The notes: a model not told the origin generated them from the letters alone. 64,000 nt of DNA from Phialocephala subalpina (GCA_900073065.1 FJOG01000004.1:1044985-1108984); one strand, 5' to 3'. Positions 1 to 12,149 are shown, counted from the first letter of the stretch. Made by a program: numbers and translations.

Positions 1-393
1 TTACAATATCAACTTCACGCCGATGGCAACTCCGAAGCCGGTTTCAAGGAAGTCAAGTCCGAGCTCATTTCCAAGCTAAGAGAATTCACTGAAGCGATGG
101 ATCCAGAAGGACCTTTCTTTCTAGGAAAGGAGATTAGTATGGTTGATTTGATAATCGCTCCCTGGGCAGTCAGACTATGGGTTTTTGATCATTTCAAAGG
201 AGGGTTGGAGTTGGGGGATGAGAAATGGGTTGAGAGGTGGGGACGGTGGTTGAAGGGGATTGAGAAGAGGGAGAGTGTGGTGAAGAGCACGAGTGAGAGG
301 GAGCATTATTTGCCAATTTATAAAAGGTATGCGGATGATGTTGCTCAAAGTGAGTTGGCGAAGGCCACAAGGCAAGGGAGGGGTGTGCCTTGA
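1..393 (+). CDS. Glutathione S-transferase, omega-like (3' part)
   Basis: The frame is open from base 1 to a TGA at 391-393, so only the C-terminal 130 residues lie in the window. The stretch FFLGKEISMVDLIIAPW is the typical helical C-domain segment of fungal omega-class glutathione transferases, in which an acidic residue after SM/SA caps the fold. It is followed by the W(A)xRL and W..W helices of the same fold. Omega GSTs use a catalytic cysteine in the N-terminal thioredoxin domain for glutathione-dependent thiol transfer and dehydroascorbate reduction; that domain lies outside the window, so catalysis cannot be judged. The family is inferred from the C-domain only; another GST class is possible. 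Confidence 0.8.
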   Translation, partial: LQYQLHADGNSEAGFKEVKSELISKLREFTEAMDPEGPFFLGKEISMVDLIIAPWAVRLWVFDHFKGGLELGDEKWVERWGRWLKGIEKRESVVKSTSEREHYLPIYKRYADDVAQSELAKATRQGRGVP

Positions 394-1336
394 GGGGAAC
401 TATGAGCAGGAGATGAGATACGAGATTGTACGATTGAATGATTTTTGTGTTTCGGCGCACATCGTCACTTTTCTAAATTGTTATAAACATTAGGGAACTG
501 TGTTCTGCTACTTGTCGTATCTCACGATTGCCCCTTTCTGCTTCTGAAACTTGGGTCTGTATGTTACTTATCTTTGCATGTCGAGCCTCTCCTACATAAG
601 TTCTTTCCACGTTCAAAGATGAGTAAGCTTTCTGGATTTATCGAACATCGGAAATCACGAATGTCTCTTCTTATTCTGAATATCGAGCCAGGAGACTGAT
701 TCCAGTGTGGGATATCGAGAGCTGGAAAATGTCCCAATCGAGCTTTCTACTTTGAATTCTACGGCGGAAGCTCCTTCCTCGGCACCAGGCCCCGCTCCAC
801 CCCGCTGTCTATATCGAGAATATGTTTCTACCACTTACGAAGATATTGTCTCAATCTCTTTCGCACTTCGAGACCTACAAATGTTCCAACTTGGCCTCGA
901 ATATTGATCTCTTCATCTTATAGAAGAGAAGTGGTGTTTATTGTTTGTCACTTGAAGTGAAGTCTGTACAAAATCTCAACACCGGATTCGACTAGCTGAG
1001 ACACGCATGTGTCCTCAACGGCGTGATAGGAGGGCTAGAGTTTGTTGCACGTCGCTCAACTTCCTGTTCCAATGAGACGTTGCATTGAGATTCGGATTCG
1101 GACTAGAACGAAAATGAAACCTGGACTCGTTGAGATCTTCCAATGGGAACGGCGGATTCGATCGCTAGGAACTTGTCCATTTCTGCTCGTGCTCCTATCT
1201 CACATCATTGCAACAAAAGTCCAGCGGCCATATTTCCAACGCGTGCACACTCTGAACTCCCTCGCTGTTTCAACCATGTTGTTCCAACCCTCAAAGCCAA
1301 CGCCAAGATCGTACCCCGTCCTAGCTTTCCACCACT
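394..1336. other. Intergenic, no gene seen
   Basis: This lies between the convergent ends of the GST gene and the LtrA-like gene. The short open frames here have no recognisable domain and no convincing splice or start context. It probably holds the two 3' UTRs and spacer. Confidence 0.6.
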
Positions 1337-3755
1337 TCACCACTCATTATAAACCCCCTTCTCCCCCTTATCACTCAAACTCTGCACATTCACCACCTGA
1401 CCCCCCTTAACCGCACTCTCCAAATCCTTCTTCGAGATCTTACATCTCGCCGTATACCGACAAGGTTTCTTCTCCCCAAAGAAACTTTCATCCGGACAAC
1501 TCATTCCCCACAACTCCAATAACAGAACCCAAACCACCAATCCAGTCGTTACGCTCACTAATTGCAAACTATTGAGTCCTTGAGCGGTTGGGAGCGCGAA
1601 GAATATGATGCAGACTGCGAAGCGGTTGATCATGCGGTGCTTTTTGGAGATGCGGACCCCTTCGGCATCTTTGTGGATGTGGGTGATTGAGATGAGTCCC
1701 ATGCAGAAGAGGGCGATGCCAAGACCAACGCAGTAGAACCAGCGGAGGCCAGAGGGGATTTCGTGTTCGGATTTGGCCATGTAAGTTTCGAAGAGGGCTT
1801 CGATGTTTGCATCTCTGCAGTCTGTGGCTAACACGAGCTTTGATAGAGCAGAGGCGCCGAGAACGAAGCTCATGACAAATGGGAGGTGAACTGTTCCCCA
1901 AACCATTGCTGTACTGAGGTTAGAATATGCATCAAACGTGTAGAAGAGATGTACCTGAAACAACGTTCCGTCTGATAGCGTGCTGAAAGAGATCTGCACC
2001 ATCAAGTTCGAAATACAACCAATTGAAGCAGAAAGCTTGAACCAGACCCAAAGCTGCTTTCCCGAAGAAAGCATTCAAGCCAAAACCAGCAGCGTTTTGA
2101 TAGATGATCGCAACGACCGAGTAACCAAACACTAAGGTAACGAACGCATTCGTCCTCTCAACTTTATGTTCAATATTGACAGCAGGATAGAACTCAAACG
2201 CCTTATCGACCCAAACCGCAAGTCGTTTTGATATTAGCTTCGATCCTCGGACGAGGAGAACTACTCCCATAGCAGCGCATAGGTCGATAAAGATAGCTAC
2301 CCAGATAGCTGCTAATCGATTTGGCATGTCGATGTAGATTGATCCTATCCAGATAGCTGCCGGGATGAGAGTCAACGCTACTTGGAGGAGCATCATGGCT
2401 CGAATCATGGGGATGACATAAGCGAGGATGGCGAGGTAAGAAGCCATGAAGAGGCGGGCTGCGAGGTAGAATGCTACGAGCATTGAGTAAGTGCTGTGGA
2501 AAGCGTCCAGCATATTGGTCGTTAATCTGTCATTGTAGTCAGCACCACCTCCTACATTTAGAAGAACCCAGGCCAAGCACTTACCCTAACAAGCACGCCA
2601 TGATGAAGACGACCGAGAGTCTTTGCAAGATATCGTCTGTTTCAAACCATGAGATGATCAGAGCTAAATCGCTCCAAATCTTCCACGACATGATAAAGGT
2701 AATAGAGAACCGAAGGAGTTCCTCGCCATTTGGATCCTCGGAAGCATGGTCTCCGTTTATGGCAAGAATACCAACGTAGAGGAGGTCAACGAAAAGTTCG
2801 AAAGAAGCGACTTCTGTACTGCCAGAAGCTCTCCATAGGAGACCTTTGTGGAAGTATTGGCGGACAGTTGGCTGTGGACATTGTTAACGCATTGAGCAAG
2901 ATTGTTATTTTCAGGCCACAGCACTAGTCGACGTCTTCAGAGTGTGGATCTCGTATTCCAACGTGAAGCTTGTTCCAACACTTGAAATATCTCTCACCTT
3001 CTTATAAAGCTTCATGACTCTGCCATTTCTCCTCTCAGCTTCCCAGTCCTTCTTCTCGTGAGAGTCCGCATCATGAACGAATGACGAGGCACTCGAACCA
3101 GGCGCCGAGTCACTGTCGTAAGTTCTCAGATGAGCTGAATACCCGTACTTTGAAAAGTTGGCATCCAATGAGACAGCATGATCCGTCAACATATGCCTAG
3201 TAATGTCAGCATCTGACCATCCAACTGTGACATGAGAAGATGAGAGAAGTTCCATGAGATCAACGTCCTCTCATCTCAATGAAGGGGCGTGCTCAAAGAA
3301 AGATTATCTCAACTCAAATCCCTTCTAAACAGATTCAAATCAACTTACAACTCACTCCCCAACGCATCCAACTCCGCCCTCACATTCTCAAACTCGTCAT
3401 ACACCTCCTCCCCATGCCTCTTCCTCAACGCCTCCCTCCTCGTCTCATGATGACTATGCGCTGTCCTCAACGCCTCCAAATGCTCCGGACTACCACTAAT
3501 CACCAAATCAAACGGCTCATCCTTCCTAATCGCCGTCAACCTCTGTTTTAATGTCTCAGCTTCCTCAGGTGAGAGAGCGATGTGAACTTCTCTTCCATCA
3601 GGAAGGAGGAAGTTGCGAAGACGGCGAGCGCGGTGGTGTCCGTGGTGTTGGTGTTGATGGGCGGGAGGGGCGAGGTGCGTGCTGGAGGATGAAGTGGTGA
3701 TTGTTGTGCCCTGTGGCGAGGTTGAGTCTGAGGATTTTTCTGGTGTGTGGGACAT
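1337..3755 (-). CDS. LtrA-family membrane protein (low temperature requirement A)
   Basis: Five exons read on the minus strand: 3755-3349, 3196-2920, 2871-2585, 2526-1955 and 1908-1337. They sum to 705 codons (704 aa). The first three residues used are MSH; an upstream in-frame ATG at 3857 is the alternative. The N-terminal 180 residues are soluble and charged and include a histidine-rich stretch. Exon 3 carries the LtrA core (RQYFHKGLLWR, then FELFVDLLYVG), followed by about ten membrane segments. The C-terminus is short and cytosolic-looking with a few cysteines. LtrA proteins were named from a Listeria locus and their biochemical role is not settled; fungal versions share this long N-terminal extension. 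Introns 1, 3 and 4 have good GT-AG sites and phases. Intron 2 (2919-2872) uses a weak GTGGCC donor and is the least certain. Confidence 0.9.
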
Positions 3756-4537
3756 TTTCGCTGATCCTTTGTTTTTGATATCTCTCTCTTCAGCTCGCTC
3801 AAATCGAGGTCCAGATAGCTTCAGAGTTTTCGCGGTCACTCTCTCAAGACGCGTCAACTCTTTAAAGACATGAAAGTAAGAGTCAAGACAAGCTTAGATG
3901 ACTATCACAAAGCTTTTGTCATGCGAAAGTGAAAGAGTGAAGTTGCAAATGAAAGTCCAAAGCTGTGCCGCTATCTCCTGCAGCCAGCTTACATGGATTC
4001 TTGGAAGGCTTGGCTTTTGATTGGCGAGCGTGACCAGGAGCGAAATTTGTCAGAGAGAGCCGCGCTGACTGGATATTTCGAGGCGAGGAGGACCATTGGA
4101 CAGCAAATAGGGAGCCGTTGTTATGTTTCGGATTTAAGGCGTTAAGAACGATTTGGGGATGGATATTTATTTTAAAGTTCAGATTTAGGGGCGAAGATCA
4201 CTGCGGGAGGTGTCCGCTTTGGAATGGCACGGACCATGTACCCTCCCTCAGCCCCTTGTCATTTGCTTCAAGAATTTCCAAAAGGGGAAGAGCTGAGAAT
4301 CTGTCTTGGGCTCACAGTCCCAAGAAGTCTTCGTAAAAGGCAGCGATGCTCTATTGTATTCACATGTCCTTGATCGAATCCAAGACCCATGTAGCAGAGT
4401 GGGAAATACAAGCTTCCCCAAAAGCGGACTCAAACACCAATACAGTATTTCTACAAGTCATTCATCAGCCCCGTCTCATCCTCCCAATGCCCGCGCCCAT
4501 GCAACTAATCTAACAAGTACCCCCGCCTCGTATACCA
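3756..4537. other. Intergenic / promoter of the LtrA-like gene
   Basis: This is the gap between the stop of DNM1 and the start of the LtrA-like gene, both on the minus strand. It should contain the LtrA-like promoter and 5' UTR and the DNM1 3' UTR. No supported coding region or RNA gene is seen. Confidence 0.5.
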
Positions 4538-7120
4538 CTATATGCCGACTTCGCTGACAATTTTTGCTGCCTCTCTGTATGTCTTGAGGAGCTTCTCGCA
4601 CTTCTCACGCTCCTTCTTGACTGCATCGTCTTCGTACAAGAGCTCTTCGAAGAGATCCTCTCGGTAGAGCTCGCTCACAAGACGGTTTTGGACAACGTCT
4701 TTTGAGTGGTTAACCAAGAGATGCATGACGGCTTTGGGGACCTGGTCTGCTATTGACTCTCGGACAATATTGAAATATGATGAAATCAATGCCCGAATCA
4801 GTTCCGTCTCCATGGCCTCGCGATCCGTGAGTGCTGGCTCGGTGTTGTTTCCCTGCTCCCGGTTAGCTCTCTCCATGTAAGAAAGGGCTGTGGATCCTAC
4901 AAATGGAGAATTGTAATCATATTCTCGCTGTGCACGACCCAGCTCGTAGTCATCTTCCCGGGCTTGCTGAGCAGGTGTTCTGTGAACCTGGCGCTCTTCT
5001 TGCCTTCGAATGCTTTGGCTGAAGCTTGGCTCCTGGCTTTGACTGACATGGCGTCCAAGGTTGGGATTATGGGCTGAAGATGTTCCTTGTCCTGCGCCAG
5101 TTCCGCCACCAGGTGCACCGTCCTTGCCAAAGAAGTAGTTCAAGAATGAGTCTCGAGCCCCGCCCATAGCTTGGCCATTGAATCTTGAAGGCGATCCAGC
5201 TCTGATTCCGTTCATCGTCGCTGTGATGCTGCTGTTACCATTCTCTCGCACTGCAGGTGACATGCTTCGGGCTCCTTTCTGCAGCGCCTTCCGATGAGGG
5301 AGATTTTCGATCTTCTCGCTCTCTCCTTCCTCGTCCTCCGGTGTGTCGGCTCCATTTACACCGAGTTCCTTCTGACGTCTCCGTTCGCGTCTCTCTCTTT
5401 CTTCTTGAAGAAGTCTCTTTCTCTCCTTGTCTTGCTTATTGCTAACAACATTGCTCATTGCAGCTGCTGCTCCAAGGAAGTTGGGATGGTTAGTGTTAAT
5501 ATATGCTCGCTGGATAGCAATAAGCGATTCCACGTAATTAGATGCGGGGCCGAGTCGTTCTCGAAGAAGATCCGAAACAACCTCAATCAGCTTCGCTTGT
5601 AGTCGAGGGAATCTCGTTAACTCTGTTGAACCACAAGTATGGCAAATCTTGATCAGTTCCTCGTAGACGAGCTCAACGCATCTTTGGCTGGGAATCTCCA
5701 AAAGCTTGATCTGAGGTTTGACCAAAAGGTCGAATGCAAGCTCAGGAACAAACAGACTTGGTCGAGGTCCAGTTGAATTTCGGATCGCTGTCCGAATGTC
5801 CAAAGCCGAGAGGTTGGTTGTGGGGTCGATAGTTTCCAGAGAATTTCCAAACACTGAGTTGAAGATGTAGTATATTCTAGCACCTCCGCACAATTCCTTA
5901 GTCGATATTTCCGTCGATGTACCGTCTATCGATGAAATGAAGGAGGAGGCAAATCGGGTCATCAGTTGTAAAACCAAAGATCCACGATGCTCCTTGCCAC
6001 TGAAGTGCATGTCTCCGTAGCTAGCCAGTTCCTGTTGCGTTTGGCCCATCAACGTGTTGAGCCTTGCCTTGATATCGGGTAGTCGCTCTCGGATGTGTGC
6101 CATTAAGGTCGTGTTCAAGCTTTTGGCCAAAAATTGGGTACCGCATCTGTTTGCCATATTTCGATATGCTGGGTGATGCTTGAAAAAGTCCGACTCTGAC
6201 TTCAAAGCCTCCGCAAGGGACTTGTTGCCCTGAATATCTTGTTGCGATCGGTTGACGACACCAATAAATCCTAGCTTCAAGGGATACACTCTCCCCGAAA
6301 GAATGTCCAGTGCGTTTGTTCCATGGTCCATGAGATCAATTTTGGTGAGAACTCCAATAGTCCTCCTTCCCAAGGGGTCGACATGGCGCGCAAGCTTGAG
6401 AGCCTCGGAATTGACAATATCGACGTTCGCTGGGGACACGGCCAAGATTATACTGTTCGGTTTGGCAATGTATTCTGAGATGAGGTTTCGTGTCTGCTTC
6501 TCGATGTCCGTTGGCTGATCTCCAATTGGAACCTGTACACTATAGTCAGGAAAATCTCCTTAGCATTCTGGAACATCTGCCACATACCTTTGTCAAGCCT
6601 GGCAGATCCACCAAAGTCAAACTCAAGACGTGAGGGGAGTAGATCTTGAGATTTATAGGTTGTCGATTAATGCCCTTATTATTTCCAGCAATTCTTGCAG
6701 TCTCATTCTCAATTTCGCGCTTCACATCTTGAAATTCCGTGAACCTCCGATTCGGGATGTGGTGAAACTCGGCCCATTCTGGTTGTGTAGCAACAGCAGC
6801 TGCTGTATGCGCTTCAGGAGAGTCCTCCTCATCCGTAGGGATGTTGATGAGTTGGAGGATGAGGGGTCTACGAGTAACAATGCCGCTACCTCGCGGCAGA
6901 AAGTCTCGACCGACTATGTTCTCGAGGACTGAGGATTTTCCGGATGACTGCGAGCCTACAACGACCTTGAGGGGTAGAAGTTAGCATGTGAACAAAAAAA
7001 GGTAGATGAGGCAATTCGTACGATTTGGGGAAGATCCAAGCTGTCATTGCCTATTGTGTTGAACACCAGATCCTGGAGTTTGTTGACTATCCCCAGAAGG
7101 TCCTCACCAAGGGAAGCCAT
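4538..7120 (-). CDS. DNM1: Dynamin-related GTPase of mitochondrial and peroxisomal fission
   Basis: Three exons (7120-7022, 6965-6588, 6532-4538) give 823 aa. The GTPase domain shows the P-loop GSQSSGKS at residues 37-44, the switch-2 DLPG, and TKID. The dynamin middle domain follows ([10 protein letters not shown]), then a low-complexity B-insert rich in Gly, Ser and Arg, and a C-terminal GTPase effector domain ([20 protein letters not shown]). There is no PH or proline-rich domain, as expected for the fission dynamins. Length and the long insert favour Dnm1 over the vacuolar paralogue Vps1. The family assembles as helical collars that constrict mitochondria and peroxisomes after recruitment by Fis1-type adaptors. 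The acceptor of intron 1 is AAG rather than CAG/TAG. Confidence 0.95.
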
Positions 7121-8289
7121 CTTGTTGTTGTGTTGGAAGCAATCGGTCTAGGAGGAGGAGCTCGAACGTTTTCTGGCGTCGCGTCGACGAGTCTGAGAAA
7201 CCGTGGCTCGTTTGAAGAGGGTGTTAAGGGCGCGCGTGTATAGAAGTCGACTATGGTATTCAGGGGGTCCCAGGAACTTGGTGCCCGCAGATACTGGATG
7301 CTTGGTGGCCGCGTTGAGCAATCTTTTACCAAGGTCCAAGTTGGTTATTGACTTTATGCGTAGGGCCCGCCTATGATCCTCGTTTGGGCACTAGCCACAG
7401 CAAGCCACACTAGGCCACCGAGTTTTGACGACGATGGCGGCGACAACAAAGTTTTCAAAAGACAGATTCCCCTTTTTGAATACGTCACGTCACATACGGA
7501 CAATGAATCTCTTTCTGCCACCTTCGAGAATCCCTTACATGTGTCGACAGCCAACGCGTTGAGGTGTTGATACTCGGACAAGGATCCGACATAGTTCAGA
7601 TGACAGCATTGAGCGCGTGGAACCACCTTGTATGTTCTTATATTTTTGGATCACGGGTGCCCCTTTTCATCAGGCTCTCGTATACTCTTCTCGAACTGCA
7701 TAGTCGCATCATATTGTACTTGTTCTTACTGCTGAAAACTCATCATATTTCTGGGTTTCCCACGCCTGCTTATTTAAAACTGATGCTCTTCATCTACTCA
7801 ATCTTCCATATTTCTGCTACTACATTTGTATCATGTGGAAGTATGAGATTGATACTCAGCTTATCTATCGTTCACACTGTTCATTTATATCTTTTAAATA
7901 TTCTGTTTTGTATCATTGAGCACTTCGCTGAAATTTGAAGCTCACATTGCCTGTCCCGCTCAAGTCTTCTTGGCCCATATTCTGTTCATCTTCATATTTC
8001 AGGAAAGTTCGCAACCAAATTTTCTTTAATAAACAGATACTATCATCAAGCGTCTTCATGCCTTCATGCATGCACGCCTCTCTCTAGATGAGGCATTAAA
8101 GGTTGCTTGTCAGCTGACCATTGTGCCTTCAATATGAGGCATGATAATTTAAAGGAGGTGACATCAGAGTCCAGATCAACAAGAAGATGCTGGGAAGGCA
8201 CGCGATCAGATGCTCTTCTCGTCTTCAAAAACTTAGGTTGTGATACTGCTGTGAAATTTTCATTTAGAACGTTGTCCTTTTCCTTCACA
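7121..8289. promoter_or_regulatory. Divergent intergenic region DNM1 / PEBP
   Basis: This is a 1.17-kb gap between two divergently transcribed starts. It is rich in pyrimidine runs from about 7640 to 7930. Open frames here have no recognisable domain. It must hold both promoters; no specific transcription-factor site can be defended. Confidence 0.5.
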
Positions 8290-9278
8290 ATGCAGCTCTC
8301 AATTTCAAAAATCGTGCTTCTCTTGACACTATCATCTGCTTGCACAGGTCTCGCAATTCCAGCAGACCAGAAAACCCTCGCAGAATCCAATGGAGCATTT
8401 GAATCCATCAAGATTGCGTGAGCAAACCCAAGCTAGCATCATATTCCAAACATCAACTCACAAATCCACAGCTTGAAGAAAGCAGAGATCATCGACCAGG
8501 TTATTAGTGACTTTGAGCCGAAATGTTTCGTGTCTGCATTCTACGGCAAGAAGCAAAAGCCTTTAGCACTAGGGAACACATTCAAGAAATCGAAGACGAA
8601 CAAAAAGCCGAATGCGAAAATCTACCGTCCGAATGCCCAGAGCATGACCAGCTTTACACTCGCACTCACGGATCCTGATGCCCCATCAAGAAAAAATCCC
8701 AAGTGGTCGGAAATGTGTATGTAAGGTCGCCTTGGTTCTGCTTCAACCTCTAACTACTGAGATATTCAATGTCATACTAGGTGCTGAACATCAATACGCG
8801 TCATGTTCTGTCGAGATCTCGGACACTCACAACTGACCTCACGCAGTGGATCGCGATCGTGCCAGCCTTTAACGAAACCAACTCGGGGCTAGAATCAACT
8901 CTGGACTTTACCTCAGATACGAAATCAGACTTAGTCGAATGTAAGCCAGCCCGCCTCCAACATCTTTACATGCCATACTCACATTCCACTTCTCAGACAA
9001 GCCTCCCGGTCCACCCGAAAAAACAGGTTATCACCGTTATGTCTTTGTCTTACTGGAAGGCGACAACACAAATCTCGCTGCACCCTCAGATCGCCAGCAC
9101 TGGGGTACTAAAAAAGAGAGACATGGCGCGAGGGACTGGGCCGAGCAGGAGGGATTGAAGGTTGTGGGAGCAAACTTCTTCGAAGAAAGGTACGGAGCAG
9201 GGTCGTCCAGGGTCCCAAATCTAACTGGGGTTTGTAATCAGATGTAGATATGCTTTCAAAAAGTCAACGGCTATGTAA
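8290..9278 (+). CDS. Secreted phosphatidylethanolamine-binding (PEBP) family protein
   Basis: Six exons (8290-8417, 8472-8716, 8781-8809, 8847-8940, 8997-9189, 9242-9278) give 241 aa. The first 20 or so residues form a signal peptide (MQLSISKIVLLLTLSSAC). The PEBP fold is marked by the ligand-pocket signature DPDAPSR and by GYHRYVFVLLEG. YKPPGPP and GANFFEER are typical for fungal homologues related to the yeast carboxypeptidase Y inhibitor Tfs1. The family binds phospholipid head groups and some members inhibit proteases or kinases. The tiny third exon replaces the usual CHWI segment and is the weakest part of the model. Without the last intron the protein would stop at 9246. Confidence 0.82.
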
Positions 9279-10055
9279 GAAAGTGATCAGGATATGAGAG
9301 CGATGAATGTGTGGGGACGCGGAGCTGGGAAAGGGAGAATTTTCAACGAACGGTGGGCATGGGGAGAGGAACGGATAAATGAGTAGGTAGAGTAAATTGA
9401 GCTGAGTCCCTTCTTTACTTTGTATTTTTGCTGCGAAACTTCCGGGAGTTGAATCATGCGCATGCACTCCCTTTAATTTCTCATTTCTGCGTCTACATTT
9501 CACTAGTATTATTCTCATGTAATGACTGCATCATCTCCTATCACTATCGAAGAAGTCTGCTGGACTCGTCAAGAGGAAAAAATTGCAAAAAATTGGTAGT
9601 CAAGTAGTCAATTGAGTCGGAAGGAAATATGGCGGTACTTACTTTCCTGAAGCTTCTGCCTCCTTTTTTTTACTAGTCCATTTTTAGCCACCCTCGTTAC
9701 TCTGTAAGCGAGTGCTTTCATTTTTTTCTGTTCTTTCTTCTTGTAGTTTAGTTCTCTTTCTTTTTTCTTTTTGAGTTTAGGTTTTCTGAGAATCTTTATT
9801 TGGTTTAGTAGATGGTTCGCGCCTGCTGTTGGGTCACGTTTTTTTCTTGGCTGCACTGCAAGATGTTAGTATGCGAGTGCAGAAGGTAGAGACATAACTG
9901 AATTGACTGCTTGATTATAAGGTATATGTATAATTAAATTTATAAGGTTGTGGCTTGAGAAATTGTTGTGGGTGAGTCACATGTGGTGAACTTGGTTGAA
10001 GAAATGTGGTAGCGATGCTAGTGAGCCTCCGGAACAACCCAGCCTCTTCCAGAAT
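9279..10055. other. Gene-free region with a lysine-coding, A/T-rich relic
   Basis: The minus strand carries a lysine-rich open frame (9856-9608, no ATG, ending in ISFRLN). It is preceded by an intron-like acceptor and by the leader element at 9902-9916. The plus strand shows long T/C runs at 9661-9780. The leader and the frame end resemble those at 62.0-62.3 kb, so this may be one copy of a dispersed element rather than a gene. Confidence 0.4.
9902..9916 (-). repeat. Leader element shared with 62274-62288
   Basis: On the minus strand the 15-mer AATCAAGCAGTCAAT precedes a short intron-like segment (TACTAAC branch, TTGCAG acceptor) and a lysine-rich frame. The same 15 bases sit in the same position 52 kb away. 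Confidence 0.6.
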
Positions 10056-10858
10056 CTAGCTCCACCTTCCACAGTGCGAACGATTAATCAAAGCTTGCGG
10101 GCAAGAAACCTCCTTGAAGTCCACGGTCGGATTATCAGCATTCTGGAACCAGTCGAAGCGAAAGTAGCATCCGTCACGAAACATTCCAGCAGGGAGAATA
10201 TCACACTGGCTGCGATCAATGTAGCCACCATAGTGGTTCCCCATCCACGCTCCATTTAATTGCTGAGCACAGCCTTGTAGGAAAGCCCCAACACCACCAC
10301 CCGGGATGGCGAGATCGAAATGGTTCGAACCAAGGTCACCACCTGTTGATGACTTGAACGATCATCTTCTTTCCATACAAGGGAGTTGATGTGAACGTAA
10401 GTCTTGAGAAGTCAGTCGCTGCTGGAGTGGCAAGAGTACTTTCCGAACTTACTCATAGCAAGCACAATATCAGTCCCATTCGCTCTTTCCCACCAACTTT
10501 ACAGCCGCGAATCCATACGCGAAATTGTCGTTCACCGCCCATAGACCATTGTTGCTACATGTGTATGCATCGCCACCGCCACATGCGGATGGCTTTGGAT
10601 TGAGGGCGAGGGCTAGAGGTCTTGCTTGTTGCAGGTTCGAACAGGTTCTGATACCTGAGCTTTCCCTGGCCAGGCACATGATGGTTTGCAACAGTCCCAG
10701 TATCAAGTGGTGACTCCACTATCTGCGAAAGTTGAGGCAGCAAGGGATAGGGCCAGGAGTATGGAGGGAGTGAAAGCTGAAAGCGTGCTGTTGGTAAGTA
10801 AAATGTCGAGTGATTGGCCTGGCAAGTGAATCCTGGACAAAGAGGATCTGAGAAGCAT
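10056..10858 (-). pseudogene. Decayed GH45 endoglucanase
   Basis: Read on the minus strand, all the landmarks of a glycoside hydrolase family 45 cellulase appear in order. They are a hydrophobic signal peptide, YWDCCKPSCAWPGKA (the catalytic-Asp region), AYTCSNN, WAVNDNFAYGFAA, CACYE, SNHFDLAIPGGGVG (second catalytic Asp) and FDWFQNADNPTVDF. They are spread over different frames. A TGA at 10703-10705 replaces the residue before YWDCC, and a second TGA lies at 10470-10472 just before the CACYE block. At least one frameshift lies near 10630 and another near 10330. One normal-looking intron remains after CACYE. The upstream ATG at 10858 is in frame with the signal peptide but is only a guess. 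Intact members cleave beta-1,4-glucan outside the cell; this copy cannot. Confidence 0.88.
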
Positions 10859-12149
10859 CTTATATTTTCATACTCATCCTAATCGCCTGATATAAGTGAC
10901 AGTAATGTATCTTTCCAGCCGAAAACCTCGTAGTCTCGCTTCCTCTAACCCTAAGCACTTCTGCCTCCGATTCTGTCACCCTTTGTGGTCCACGAGTCCC
11001 ACCAGCACACCAGTAACTCATGAACATCCAAGCTGTAAGTTCCATGACTCATAAATAATTCCTCCCAAGTACTTGTCATTCAAATAGCTCTTCAGCATAC
11101 CATATTCTACACCATACACGAAAACGTCTAAAGGCATAGCCTGCTCCTCCGCACTTATATCATCAACTTCCGCTTTCCGACGGTTTCTATTAGCAACCTC
11201 GATAACATTCGCTCTATAGTTCTATCGTTGAGGCTTAATGTGCTGATTTCGAATCGATGGTTTAAAGGAATCTCGAGATAGCGGCGCCTATACCCAAAGC
11301 GAGCATTTGCCATAGGGACTCTTGCCTTCTACATGCCTTCGAACCTCTGACTGCAGTCGTTACTATGCGAGATCGCTTAAGTGCCTCTCCACCAGCATCT
11401 GCGTACAAGAGTCTTAGACTTACCTTTCGACTTTTGAGTCCTCCGAGCTTCTTGACCCAGCAAATTAAGCGCTTATTAAATAATGATTGAGCTAAAACCG
11501 CCGAAGGACACAAAGCACTGAGCTTCGTTGGCAAGGTCAACTGCATCCATGAGATAGACCGATACTTCGCCATAGGAAAACCATCCTCCTCGTCGCATAG
11601 TACTCTATACGAATCTACGTGCAGACGACTAGTGTTGAGAACTGGGATTACAGCTGGAGGAAGCATAAAAGAATGAAAGAATCTAAGGAGAGTGTGAAGT
11701 AGGGAAAACTAGATTTGGAAGTAGTAAACGAGTGAGATGAGGCAAAGATGACGATAGAATGGAGTACGTGAAGAGAAGATATGAGGCAAAAAGCGAAGAG
11801 GCTTGTAGAAAAACATCAGGGACGGTAGAGCGGGGGTGCTGCCTCTAGATCCTTAGGGTGACGACTGGCCTGAGAGAGGACGGAATCTTCGGATTGCAGC
11901 ACCTCAAATCTCAAAGGTTAGGAATCATATGCCCATCGGATTGGTAGAGGATAGGAATTGTGGGAATAAGGCTGTAAGCTAGCGTGGCTGGCTGAAGGTT
12001 TGCTTTGACAAGGTTTGGCCGATAGCCGAGCCGAGAAGCGAGATACTCCCGACGCACACAAAAAAAGGACTCCCGAAATATGCATGTACTCATTATGTAC
12101 TTTAAAAGACAATACAAGAATGGCAAAAAATTGTTTCCCAGAGGTGGAC
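10859..12149. other. Unassigned region with one weak minus-strand ORF
   Basis: An open frame at 11666-11262 on the minus strand codes for 134 residues beginning MLPPAVIPVLN, with no domain I recognise. A second open stretch at about 11260-11040 in another frame could be joined by an intron, but no coherent model results. It could be another decayed gene beside the GH45 relic. Confidence 0.3.
12125..12130 (-). terminator. RNA polymerase III terminator of tRNA-Ser
   Basis: Six consecutive T on the minus strand, 19 bases after the tRNA 3' end, are a standard pol III stop. Confidence 0.7.

Noticed and set aside
3279..3873. Plus-strand frames over the LtrA N-terminal region (3279-3551, 3679-3873)
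   Set aside because: They are antisense shadows of exon 1 of the LtrA-like gene, whose splicing and homology are clear.
7564..7938. Hydrophobic 124-residue plus-strand frame
   Set aside because: Pyrimidine-rich DNA gives Leu/Ile/Ser-rich frames by chance; no start context or family.
10056..10858. RIP as the cause of the GH45 decay
   Set aside because: The lesions include indels and only a few transitions; there is no blanket CpA-to-TpA change and no local AT shift.
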